33,083 bases of DNA from Verrucomicrobiaceae bacterium (GTDB lineage Bacteria; Verrucomicrobiota; Verrucomicrobiia; Verrucomicrobiales; V1-33), in the NCBI GenBank assembly GCA_027486335.1, contig JAIXPK010000325.1, positions 1-33,083 on the forward strand, given 5' to 3'. The notes beneath the pieces were generated by a model. It made no database searches and was not told the origin of the DNA. It was given only the letters and a program-made list of their open reading frames with translations. Shown piece after piece: positions 25,773 through 32,878 of this stretch. Position 1 is the stretch's first letter. Each line of letters begins with the position of its first letter. Made by a program: the position numbers and the translations under genes.

Positions 25773-25857
25773 CGTCCCTCACTATAGCCAATCCCACGCC
25801 CTCTCACAACCCCAAAACTCTCCATCCGCCACCACGCCATCCTCCACCAACCATCCC

Positions 25858-27336
25858 TCAAACAGGATGCGCCAGCAGCTCCCGAATCACCTTCCCCTCA
25901 ACATTCGTCAGCCGGCGCTGCACCCCGTTATGCTCGAAACTCAATTTCTCGAAATCCAGCCCCAGCAGATGCAGGATCGTCGCGTTGAAATGATAGAGCG
26001 GATGCTCGTCCTCTATCGCCTTCCGCCCGAGTTCATCCGTCACCCCATGACTCACTCCCGCCTTCACCCCTGCCCCGGCCAGCCAGCACGTGAATCCGTC
26101 AGGATTGTGATCCCGCCCGAAACTGCCCTTCTGGAAAAACGGCATCCGCCCGAATTCCGTGCACCACACCACTAGCGTATCCTCCAGCAGGCCCCGCTGC
26201 TTGAGATCCCGGATCAGCGCCGCCGCCGGCTGGTCCAGAATCCCCGCATGCACATCATACTGCTCCTTCAGCGCGTTGTGCCCATCCCAGTTCAGCTTCC
26301 CGCCACTCGCATACGCCCCATTGAACAACTGCACAAACCGCACGCCCTTCTCAATCAGTCGTCGCGCCAGGATGCAGTTCTTCGCGAACGCCGCCTTGTC
26401 CGCATTCACCGCGTCGTCCGCCCCATACATCTTCAGAATGTGCGCCGGCTCGGTGCTCAGATCGCTGATCCCCGGAACGCTGAGCTGCATCCTCCCCGCC
26501 AGCTCGTAACTCGCAATCCGCGCCGCCAACCCGCTGTCCCCCGGATTCGCCGCCAGATGCCGCGCATTCATCCGCCGCAGCAACGACCGCGCCGCCTCGT
26601 CCGCACCCCCTGACACCCCCGCCGCCGCCAGATGCCTCACCATCTGCTTCGAACTCATCGTCGTCCCCTGAAACGCCGCCGGCAGAAACCCCGGCCCCCA
26701 GTTGTTCGCCCCGTTCTGCGGCACCCCCCGCGGATCAGGAATCGCCACATACGACGGCAGGTCCTCACTCTCACTCCCTAACGCATACGTCACCCACGAA
26801 CCCAATGACGGAAACCCATCCAGAATCGATCCCGTCGACAGAAAATTCTCCGCCGGCCCATGCGTGTTCGACTTGCTCGTCAGCGAATGCACAAACGCCA
26901 TCTCATCCGTCAGCTCCGCCAGATGCGGAATCATGTCGCTCACCCACTTGCCCGTCTGCCCGCGCGGCCTGAACTCATACTGCGGCCGCGCCAGATTCCC
27001 CGCCGGCCCCTGAAACGTCACCGCCGGCCCTCCCGGCAGCGGCTTCCCATCCCACTTGATCAGCTCAGGCTTGTAATCCCACGTCTCCAACTGACTCACC
27101 GCACCAGCACAGAAAATCACCACCACCTGCTTCGCCCGCGCCGGAAAATGCGGCCGCCGCGCCGCATAGGGCCGCGCCGGATCAATCTCCGGCTCCCCCC
27201 CCTCCGCCGCCAGCAATCCATCGCCGCTCAGCAGCTTCACCAGCGCCATCGATCCCAGCGCCGTCGCACTCTCCGCAAGAAACCCTCGTCGGTCCAGCAG
27301 CACCCGGCCAGCAGCAGATAGTTGTTCAGCATTCAT
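25858..27336 (-). CDS. DUF1501 protein, Tat-exported
   Basis: 492 residues of the DUF1501 family, which has the alkaline phosphatase/sulfatase-like fold and is abundant in Planctomycetes and Verrucomicrobia. The start at 27336 is chosen because it places a twin-arginine signal early: DRRGFLAES with R16-R17, then a hydrophobic stretch. The frame is open a little further, but only into the neighbouring operator region. Landmarks: [46 protein letters not shown] and [12 protein letters not shown], the last two likely metal-binding. DUF1501 genes normally sit directly after a DUF1549/DUF1553 cytochrome on the same strand, and the pair is thought to act together outside the cytoplasm; the reaction is unknown. 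Here that partner is 814 bp upstream, with a TA module in between. Confidence 0.9.
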   Translation of the reverse strand: MNAEQLSAAGRVLLDRRGFLAESATALGSMALVKLLSGDGLLAAEGGEPEIDPARPYAARRPHFPARAKQVVVIFCAGAVSQLETWDYKPELIKWDGKPLPGGPAVTFQGPAGNLARPQYEFRPRGQTGKWVSDMIPHLAELTDEMAFVHSLTSKSNTHGPAENFLSTGSILDGFPSLGSWVTYALGSESEDLPSYVAIPDPRGVPQNGANNWGPGFLPAAFQGTTMSSKQMVRHLAAAGVSGGADEAARSLLRRMNARHLAANPGDSGLAARIASYELAGRMQLSVPGISDLSTEPAHILKMYGADDAVNADKAAFAKNCILARRLIEKGVRFVQLFNGAYASGGKLNWDGHNALKEQYDVHAGILDQPAAALIRDLKQRGLLEDTLVVWCTEFGRMPFFQKGSFGRDHNPDGFTCWLAGAGVKAGVSHGVTDELGRKAIEDEHPLYHFNATILHLLGLDFEKLSFEHNGVQRRLTNVEGKVIRELLAHPV

Positions 27337-27364
27337 GAATAATTGTCGGCTTGATCCCGGACCA

Positions 27365-27389
27365 ATGTCAGACATTCTATGTCAGACAT
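27365..27389. promoter_or_regulatory. Twin palindromes, probable vapB/vapC operator
   Basis: The perfect palindrome ATGTCAGACAT (ATGTC-A-GACAT) occurs twice, at 27365-27375 and 27379-27389, 14 bp apart centre to centre. The second copy spans the first possible antitoxin start codon (27379) and ends in the next ATG (27388). Antitoxins of this type bind such paired dyads to repress their own operon. The site also lies 29 bp upstream of the divergent DUF1501 start, so binding could affect that gene too. Confidence 0.65.
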
Positions 27390-27687
27390 GAGCCCACCGG
27401 TCACCTTCACCCTCAGAGACCTCAGCCGCCGCACCGCCGAAGTGCTCGCGGCCATGCGGAAGTACGGGCACGTCGAAGTCCGCAGTCGTTCCGGGGAAGT
27501 GATTCTCCTGACACCGAAAGTCGCCAGCTCCCCAAAAAGCAAAAAAGAGAAAGTGGATCCCGTTACTGCGTGGGAAGCGGAAATGAAGGTCCGAGAGCAG
27601 CGCATGATCGACGCCGGCTTCGTGCCGCCAAAGCCCGGCGAATGGGACGAGGAACGCTTCAACCGCATCATCGCAGGCGAGGAATGA
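27379..27687 (+). CDS. vapB: VapB/Phd-type antitoxin
   Basis: 102 residues. The N-terminal part, [38 protein letters not shown], is the Phd/YefM-type DNA-binding fold of type II antitoxins; the charged C-terminal half (KSKKEKVDP to the [16 protein letters not shown] tail) would wrap the toxin. It directly precedes and overlaps a PIN-domain toxin by ATGA. The first ATG (27379) lies inside an operator palindrome; the next ATG (27388, MSPPVTF) would give 99 residues and leave the operator upstream, and I cannot choose between them. Base composition is unlike the neighbours: in 27541-27600 I count 21 G and 9 C on the plus strand, against 10 G and 31 C in the DUF1501 sample. This points to acquisition. 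Confidence 0.85.
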   Translation: MSDMSPPVTFTLRDLSRRTAEVLAAMRKYGHVEVRSRSGEVILLTPKVASSPKSKKEKVDPVTAWEAEMKVREQRMIDAGFVPPKPGEWDEERFNRIIAGEE

Positions 27688-28148
27688 CCACTTACATCGA
27701 TACCAACGCGCTCGTCCAGATCTACCTGCACCGGCCCGGCGAATCCACCGCCATGAATTTCATCCGCGCAGGCGCGGCGCACGAAGCGCCCTCTTGCCCA
27801 GTCTCCGACCTGCTGCGGTTTGAATTCTCTAACGCCGTCGAACGGATGATCTTCGAGTCCCGCAAGGGCAGCGGCCAGCGCATCACGCCCGAATGGGCGT
27901 TGCTGGCGCACGGTGATTTCGAGGCAGATCTCGCGGCAGGTGTCCGCCTGCGGCGCATCCCCCTCACCCTCACCGACATCGAACGCGAATTCGATTCCCT
28001 CGTCCGCCGCCACACCGCCACTCACGGCTTCCGCACCTACGACATCATCCATGTCGCCTCGGCCCTCAAACTGAAATGCCGACGCTTCCTCTCCTTCGAC
28101 GCCAAAGCCAACTCCCTCGCACGGCTCGCTGGTCTCAAGACTCTCTGA
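27684..28148 (+). CDS. vapC: VapC-type PIN-domain toxin (ribonuclease)
   Basis: 154 residues, a complete PIN domain. The four acidic residues that hold Mg2+ or Mn2+ can be placed: D6 in TYIDTNAL, E47 in LLRFEFSNAV, D120 in RTYDIIHVASAL, and D139 in LSFDAKAN. VapC toxins cut tRNA or rRNA when the antitoxin is lost; the target here is unknown. The start ATG at 27684 overlaps the antitoxin stop in ATGA and has GGCGAGG just upstream, so translation is coupled. The stop lies only 2 bp from the convergent stop of the DUF1549/DUF1553 gene, a very tight fit. The frame stays open upstream across vapB, but that part is not coding. All active-site residues are intact, so the pair is probably functional. 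Confidence 0.9.
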   Translation: MTTYIDTNALVQIYLHRPGESTAMNFIRAGAAHEAPSCPVSDLLRFEFSNAVERMIFESRKGSGQRITPEWALLAHGDFEADLAAGVRLRRIPLTLTDIEREFDSLVRRHTATHGFRTYDIIHVASALKLKCRRFLSFDAKANSLARLAGLKTL

Positions 28149-28150
28149 CT

Positions 28151-30922
28151 TCATGGCAGGAACAGAAACTCGTTGCTGTTGAACAGCGCCCGGCACAGCA
28201 CCGCCAACCCATGCGTCTCCACCACCGGCAGCGCGTCGCTCACCTCATCCGCACCCGGTTCGCGCCCTAGCGCCAGTTGCCACGCCCGCCGGATCCGCGC
28301 CGCAGAATCATCCCCCACCTCCCCGCTCACCCGCGCCGCAAACGCCGCCGACACCTCCACCGTGAACCGGCTGTTGAACAGATTCAGCGCCTGTATCGGC
28401 GTCGTGCTCGCCCGCCGCACCGCCGTGCTCTGGCCCCCGTCCGGACAATCAAACGCCCCGAACACCGCCTCCGTCTCCCGCCGCACTTTATGCGCATAAA
28501 TCATCCGCCGCTGGTTCTCCTCAGTCAGCACCTCCACCGGCGTGAACCCGCTCAGCCCGCCCCGCAGGTCAAACAAATCATACCCACGCCCGTACATCTT
28601 CAGATTCAATCTCCCGCTCACCGCTAGCATCGCATCGCGGATCGCCTCCGCTTCAAGCCGCCGCGAAGGATACCGCCACAGCCACCGCACCTCCGCATCC
28701 TTCTCCATCCCCGCCCCATTAACCGCCCCACTCTGACCGTACGTCCGCGATAGCACGATCAGCCGGTGCATCTGCTTCACACTCCACCCGGAACGCACAA
28801 ACTCGCCAGCCAGCCAGTCCAGCAACTCCGGATGCGTCGGCTTCATCCCGTTCCGCCCGAAATCGCTAGGCGTCGCCACCAGCCCGCGCCCGAAATGTCC
28901 CTGCCAGATCCGGTTCACCATCACCCGCGCCGTCAGCGGATTCGCCGGACTCGCTATCCACGCCGCCAGCGCATTCCGACGATCCTGCTCGGCCGTGTCC
29001 ACCCGCAGCTTCAAATCCCCGAACACCACCGGCACCGCAGGCACCACCTCGTCCTTCGGCTGCTCCGGATCACCCCGCAGCAGCACACGAATCACATCAG
29101 GCGCTCGGAACTTCCCCGCAAAAACCAGCTGCCCAGTCTCCGCCTCCCGAATCTTCCCTAGCAGTCCCTCCCGCTCCACCACCAATCGCTTCACCTCAGC
29201 CGCCTCCTCCGGCCCCAATCCCCCCGTCGTGAACGCCGGCCCCCCATCCATTCCCGCCACATACGCCCGCCGGTCACTCGCATCCGCCACCACACGCCAT
29301 CCCGCACCCTCCCCAACCTCGATCACATAATCCGTCGCCAGCCGGTCCTCATAAGTCCCTAGCCGGTCCCTCCCCCAGTCCACCCGCACCACCTCCTCCT
29401 CGCCCGCAAACTCCAGCTCCACCCAGCCCCGCCCGCTCTCCGATGACATCCAGCTCCGCTCATTCCCATACCGCCCGTCATTGATGAACCTCGGCTCGTG
29501 CCGGTCCGGCGAAACATTGTCCCCCGACGTCGTGAACTTCGCCCCCGCACTCGCCAGCGCCACATTCACACCCGCCGCATTGAAGACCTCGATCTCGTCA
29601 AGGCATGGCTCAAGGCTGTTCGTCGCCCGCACCGTGAATCTCAGCCGCTTCGTCCGCACCGGCCCGAACCGATCCGTGTTCCCCAGCGCCCGCACCGTCG
29701 CCCTAACCACCCCATCCTTGCGCCCCGGCACCGCTAACGGAGCCAGCCGCGCCAGTCGCTCCCTGATCCAGGCCTCCCGCTCCCGCGCCACCACCGCCTC
29801 CTTCTTCCGCTCCTCAGCCCCGCTAACCCGCAACTCCCGGTCCTCATACTCCACCCCCGCCACAAACGCCTGCATCGCATAGTAATCCTTCGCAGTAATC
29901 GGATCAAACTTGTGATCATGACACCGCGCACATCCCACACTCAACCCCAGAAAGGTCTGCCCAATGTTAGTCACCATCTCATCCAGCGAATCCTGCCGCG
30001 CCAGCCGGATCGACGGCTCATCCTTCCCGATCTGCCCCGGCAGCAGCACCGACGCCGTCACCAGAAACCCCGTCGCCGCATCCTCACCAACCGCGTCCCC
30101 CGCAATCTGCTCGCGGATGAACCGGTCGTAAGGCACGTCGTCATTGCACGCCCGGATCACATAATCCCGGTACGGCCACGCATTCGGACGCTCCGTGTTC
30201 ACTTCAAAACCATGCGTGTCCGCATAACGCACCACATCCAGCCAGTGCTGCGCCCACCGCTCACCATACCGGGGCGACGCCAGCAACCGATCCACCTCCC
30301 TCTCACGCGCCCCCACCGCGGTCTTCTCGTTCGTCATCTCCTTCGCAAACGCCGCCAGCTCCTCAGGCGTCGCAGGCAATCCCGTCAGATCCATCGTCAC
30401 CCGCCGCAACCACACGTCCGCCGCCGCAGGAACCGACATCTCCAGCCCGTTCGCCCGCAGCTTCCCTTCAACAAACCCATCCAGCGTCCCCTCCCTGACA
30501 TCCGCCACCGGCTTGAACGCCCAGTGCTCCCTCGGATCCTCCAACTGCACCCGGTCCACTCCCTCCGGCCACTCCGCACCTTCATCAATCCACCGACCAA
30601 TCACCTCAATCTCCGCCGCCGAAATCTTCCCCTCCGGCGGCATCACCTCATCCTCGTCATCCGTCCGCAGCAACCTCATCAGCGGACTCTCCTTCGCATT
30701 TCCAGGAACAATGTCCGGCCCATGATGATCCCCACCCTTCAGCGCCGCCACCTTCACATCCAGCCGCAGCCCCGACTTCTGCTTCTTCTCCCCGTGGCAT
30801 TCCGTGCAGTGCTTCTCGAAAATCGGCCGCACCTCGCGCACAAAATCCACCGGCGCAGCCCCGGCATTCAGGCTCCACCAGCACACCATCATCGTCACAG
30901 CAGCTCGTTTGGTCATCGACAT
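28151..30922 (-). CDS. DUF1549/DUF1553 planctomycete-type cytochrome c protein
   Basis: 923 residues. Signal peptide about 1-22. The PSCyt1-type haem domain has CTECH at 39-43 and likely ligand Met94 in VMPPEGKIS. The DUF1549 (PSCyt2) domain about 145-350 shows DLTGLPATPEE, YGERWAQHWLDVVRYADTHG and a second CxxCH, CARCH at 331-335 followed by DHKFDPI. About 430-580 holds a discoidin-like (F5/8 type C) insertion, and DUF1553 (PSD1) runs from about 640 to the end, with LTARVMVNRIWQGHFGRGLV, PTHPELLDWLAGEF and TPIQALNLFNS. These proteins are hallmark secreted cytochromes of Planctomycetes and Verrucomicrobia with unproven function. The start at 30922 has GGAG at the right distance; the longer frame upstream lacks a signal peptide at its start. 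Usually followed directly by DUF1501; here vapBC intervenes. Confidence 0.92.
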   Translation of the reverse strand: MSMTKRAAVTMMVCWWSLNAGAAPVDFVREVRPIFEKHCTECHGEKKQKSGLRLDVKVAALKGGDHHGPDIVPGNAKESPLMRLLRTDDEDEVMPPEGKISAAEIEVIGRWIDEGAEWPEGVDRVQLEDPREHWAFKPVADVREGTLDGFVEGKLRANGLEMSVPAAADVWLRRVTMDLTGLPATPEELAAFAKEMTNEKTAVGAREREVDRLLASPRYGERWAQHWLDVVRYADTHGFEVNTERPNAWPYRDYVIRACNDDVPYDRFIREQIAGDAVGEDAATGFLVTASVLLPGQIGKDEPSIRLARQDSLDEMVTNIGQTFLGLSVGCARCHDHKFDPITAKDYYAMQAFVAGVEYEDRELRVSGAEERKKEAVVAREREAWIRERLARLAPLAVPGRKDGVVRATVRALGNTDRFGPVRTKRLRFTVRATNSLEPCLDEIEVFNAAGVNVALASAGAKFTTSGDNVSPDRHEPRFINDGRYGNERSWMSSESGRGWVELEFAGEEEVVRVDWGRDRLGTYEDRLATDYVIEVGEGAGWRVVADASDRRAYVAGMDGGPAFTTGGLGPEEAAEVKRLVVEREGLLGKIREAETGQLVFAGKFRAPDVIRVLLRGDPEQPKDEVVPAVPVVFGDLKLRVDTAEQDRRNALAAWIASPANPLTARVMVNRIWQGHFGRGLVATPSDFGRNGMKPTHPELLDWLAGEFVRSGWSVKQMHRLIVLSRTYGQSGAVNGAGMEKDAEVRWLWRYPSRRLEAEAIRDAMLAVSGRLNLKMYGRGYDLFDLRGGLSGFTPVEVLTEENQRRMIYAHKVRRETEAVFGAFDCPDGGQSTAVRRASTTPIQALNLFNSRFTVEVSAAFAARVSGEVGDDSAARIRRAWQLALGREPGADEVSDALPVVETHGLAVLCRALFNSNEFLFLP

Positions 30923-31228
30923 TCGCTCTCCATGATACGGGTTTCCCGCCCCGATCATAGCACGCACTTCTCCCCCACTCAACGCCCGTCCCAGCCGCCG
31001 CCCCTCCTCCGGCCCCACGTTCTCAAGACGCCCCTCCAGCGCCCCCCCGCTCACCCCTTCCTGCTTCCCCTCATGCTCAGGAGGCTCCCACCCGCCGCAC
31101 CCAGTTCACTATCCGCCACGCCGCCCGAACGGAATCGCTCTCTTCGTTCGGGACTTGAGCCATCTCTCGCCGCTGGCCACCGAACTCCGCCAACACGCCA
31201 GACGCCCCCGGATTCCAGACCCGCACCC
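30923..31228. other. Spacer upstream of the DUF1549/DUF1553 gene
   Basis: 306 bp. It must carry the promoter of the cytochrome gene, not identified. It contains a hairpin (31124-31152) and most of repeat copy R1, both listed separately. No gene is supported; G+C drops and strand bias weakens toward the RHS tract. Confidence 0.5.
31124..31152. repeat. Hairpin-forming inverted repeat
   Basis: CCCGAACG (31124-31131) and CGTTCGGG (31145-31152) are perfect complements around a 13-base loop. No T-run follows on either strand, so it is not a textbook Rho-independent terminator, though it lies just after the immunity-like gene and repeat R1. Confidence 0.6.
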
Positions 31229-31265
31229 TCAGCCACCGGAGGCGGAAGGCGGCGAATCGGGAACT
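31184..31265 (-). repeat. Direct repeat R1 across the end of the immunity-like gene
   Basis: About 82 bp, roughly 80 percent identical by eye to R2 (32047-32130), same orientation. It covers the last codons (PDSPPSASGG) of the 31229-31777 gene, its stop, and about 45 bp beyond. Its outer edge CTCCGCCA (31185-31192) is the complement of TGGCGGAG (31265-31272), so the unit is an imperfect inverted repeat. Confidence 0.75.
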
Positions 31266-31777
31266 GGCGGAGGCGAGCCCGTAGCATGATAGATAACATT
31301 CTCCAAAGCAGGATCTCCATAAGCTTCGGCGTTGGTATTATGGAAACTGCCCAGGCCAATTCTCGCAATATCCATGCCATTGCGAAGCACCTGGTCGGAA
31401 TCCTGATCGCACCAGGCGCAGCGACAAGTAATGAGCAGGTAGGCCTTCTGATCACTTTCTCTGAACTGAACATAGATAGTATCCCTCAAGGAAATGAACT
31501 TCCAGACCTCCCCCTGTGAATTGATCACGCAATCCACGTCGCTTAATTCCATGGTTTCTTTGTAGTACCAGAAAAAGTAGAATTCAGCTTCTATTATCCT
31601 AGACTCCTGTAATTCGAGGAGATTGCGAATCGCAACCTCGACCGCTCTCGTATTGTTGAGCAGGGCAACTCCATCTATCGAAAATCCAAACTTTTTCTTC
31701 AAAGCTGTAACATATATATCCTCACTCCAATAGGCACCTTCGTACAGAGCAAGCTCCCCTAAATGTTCAATGTTCAT
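31229..31777 (-). CDS. DUF6985-like immunity-type protein
   Basis: 182 residues, no signal peptide, acidic, with lower G+C than the flanks (TA-rich stretches such as CATATATATCC inside the gene). The pattern resembles DUF6985-type proteins, often found beside RHS and other polymorphic toxins: an N-terminal YEGAYWSEDIYVTALKKKFG, a helical LRAVE-like region, NSQGEVWKFISLRDTIYVQF, and a closing LLITCRCAWCDQDSDQVL, then RNGMDIARIGLGS, where the family has a W-D-x-E-H-G-x-G-like stretch. The last 15 residues (SPPPVPDSPPSASGG) are Pro/Ser-rich, lie in repeat R1 and resemble the tail of the next small gene. The ATG at 31777 is chosen because the frame upstream is repeat-like and compositionally poor. 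Likely an immunity protein left from an RHS toxin locus; no matching toxin is in view. Confidence 0.6.
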   Translation of the reverse strand: MNIEHLGELALYEGAYWSEDIYVTALKKKFGFSIDGVALLNNTRAVEVAIRNLLELQESRIIEAEFYFFWYYKETMELSDVDCVINSQGEVWKFISLRDTIYVQFRESDQKAYLLITCRCAWCDQDSDQVLRNGMDIARIGLGSFHNTNAEAYGDPALENVIYHATGSPPPVPDSPPSASGG

Positions 31778-32093
31778 AACAATAGTTGCTGCATCGGCTT
31801 TCGACGAACTCTCCGAGACTAAGGCACTCCATGGATTCCGCCGAACAAGCAGTCCACCTTCGGCCCGTCCACCAACTCCGTTGCCTCTCGACATTCGTTC
31901 GCGCCTCCGCTGTGCGGAAGTGATCGCGCAGATCTGCGGTAGTGACGGTGTCCATGATATCCGGAAATATCGCAAATCGGGCGCTTCGCAAACCATGCTT
32001 CCTGAGGCTACTGTGTCGGTGCCCAGCGCTGGCAGCGGGCCAAAAGACTCCGCCAACACACCAGACGCCCCCCGGAATACCACACCTGCACGC
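31778..32093. other. Spacer between two immunity-like genes
   Basis: 316 bp with most of repeat R2 at its right end, repeat S1 in the middle and no gene I can support. The promoter or ribosome site of the DUF6985-like gene was not found. Confidence 0.5.
31882..31917. repeat. Repeat S, copy 1
   Basis: 36 bp matching 32843-32878 at 35 positions. On the minus strand it begins CCGCACAGCGG, a short hairpin (CCGC-ACA-GCGG). Non-coding here. Confidence 0.85.
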
Positions 32094-32130
32094 TCAGCCA
32101 CGCGAGGCGGAAGCCGGGAGATCGGGTTCT
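32047..32130 (-). repeat. Direct repeat R2 across the end of the 133-residue gene
   Basis: About 84 bp, similar to R1. It covers the last codons (PDLPASASRG) of the 32094-32495 gene, its stop, and about 45 bp after it, in the same relative position as R1 in its gene. The shared core includes CTCCGCCAACAC and GAGGCGGAAG. Confidence 0.75.
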
Positions 32131-32495
32131 CGCGGCGGCGAGTTGCGGCACGCAATCCATTCACCCTCAAACACAAAACGAATTCCGGATTCATCATGCC
32201 CAAGAGCCTTCCATGCGGCCATTGTTGCGGCACATCGGACTGCATCGGGTTTCGTATCGACTAGAAGTTCCTCTAGCGCAATAACCGCAAAAGCTATCAC
32301 ATCTCCCCCCTCTTGTGTATGCCAAGCAAGGGCATCTCGCACGCCGGATGCGACGGCTTCGCCATAAAGCGGCTCGAAGGATTTCACTCCGGACATCCAT
32401 TCAACGCCTCCATCTGAGCCAGCGTGCGGCTCTAATGTGATTGCGGCAAATGCACTGGTGCCACCTTTGTGCCTGAGAAACTTAAACGCACTCAT
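32094..32495 (-). CDS. Small protein after RHS fragment, immunity-like, EF-G domain IV-like pattern
   Basis: 133 residues, no signal peptide or membrane segment. I do not recognise the family with certainty. Residues about 20-110 (TLEPHAGSDGGVEW, GEAVASGVRDALA, VIAFAVIALEELLVDTKPDA, VRCAATMAAWKALG) echo the order of elements in elongation factor G domain IV: a Gly-rich strand, a helix with xGVRxxL, a strand ending in VD, and a helix with A-x(3)-A-x(3)-A spacing. That fold assignment is inference. The start ATG (32495) lies within the last codons of the upstream RHS-like frame (stop at 32482), with AGG just before it, so translation is coupled as in toxin-immunity pairs. Its tail SPPREPDLPASASRG lies in repeat R2 and resembles that of the DUF6985-like protein. 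Confidence 0.6.
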   Translation of the reverse strand: MSAFKFLRHKGGTSAFAAITLEPHAGSDGGVEWMSGVKSFEPLYGEAVASGVRDALAWHTQEGGDVIAFAVIALEELLVDTKPDAVRCAATMAAWKALGHDESGIRFVFEGEWIACRNSPPREPDLPASASRG

Positions 32496-32693
32496 TCTGC
32501 CTGAAGCAGAGGAAACGCATCCTTGGAGAGAAGAACCCTGTCCCGAAGTTGCCTGTGCCCCGGATTACATGGGCGAGCCCACGCGACGCACCCTCTCCAA
32601 ACAGGGACGAATCCCGGCTGATGAACGTCCCCGTCTCCATGTCCCGGTTGCGGCACCCTTCATCGAGCAATCCGGTCGCCTCTGCTTCCTTTG

Positions 32694-32831
32694 AACGCCC
32701 TGCCGCGAAGGCGGCTTGATTCACCAGGCCGGAGGCTGCTTCCCGCGCAGCCTTGGGAAGGCAACGCCCTGCCGCGAAGGCGGCTTGATACACCAAGCCG
32801 GAGGCTGCATCCCGCGCAGCCTTGGGAAGAC
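32694..32831. repeat. 69-bp tandem repeat, two copies
   Basis: Copies at 32694-32762 and 32763-32831 differ at about four positions. Each unit contains two hairpins: GCCGC-GAAG-GCGGC (32702-32715) and GGCTGC...GCAGCC (32734-32752). As 69 is divisible by three, the overlapping minus-strand frame stays open (23-residue units such as CLPKAARDAASGLVY...). It looks like a REP-type structured element that has duplicated. Confidence 0.9.
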
Positions 32832-32842
32832 ACCTCGCCCGA

Positions 32843-32878
32843 TGCCTCTCGTCATTCGTTCGCGCCTCCGCTGTGCGG
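32843..32878. repeat. Repeat S, copy 2
   Basis: 36 bp with one mismatch to the copy at 31882-31917, same orientation, next to the 69-bp tandem repeat. Confidence 0.85.

Noticed and set aside
31120..31155. Hairpin 31124-31152 as Rho-independent terminator of the immunity-like gene
   Set aside because: The stem is good, but no U-tract follows in the direction of transcription.
29912..31519. A long plus-strand open frame (over 500 codons) opposite the DUF1549/DUF1553 gene
   Set aside because: It is Arg/His/Pro-rich, without domains or a plausible start, and mirrors the coding frame of the well-supported minus-strand gene. The strand bias produces such shadows throughout.
31184..32130. R1 and R2 as integron attC sites
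   Set aside because: Position at gene ends and inverted-repeat form are attC-like, but the ends (GTTGGCG and CGCCAGT) do not fit the GTTRRRY / RYYYAAC core sites, only two are seen and no integrase is in the window.
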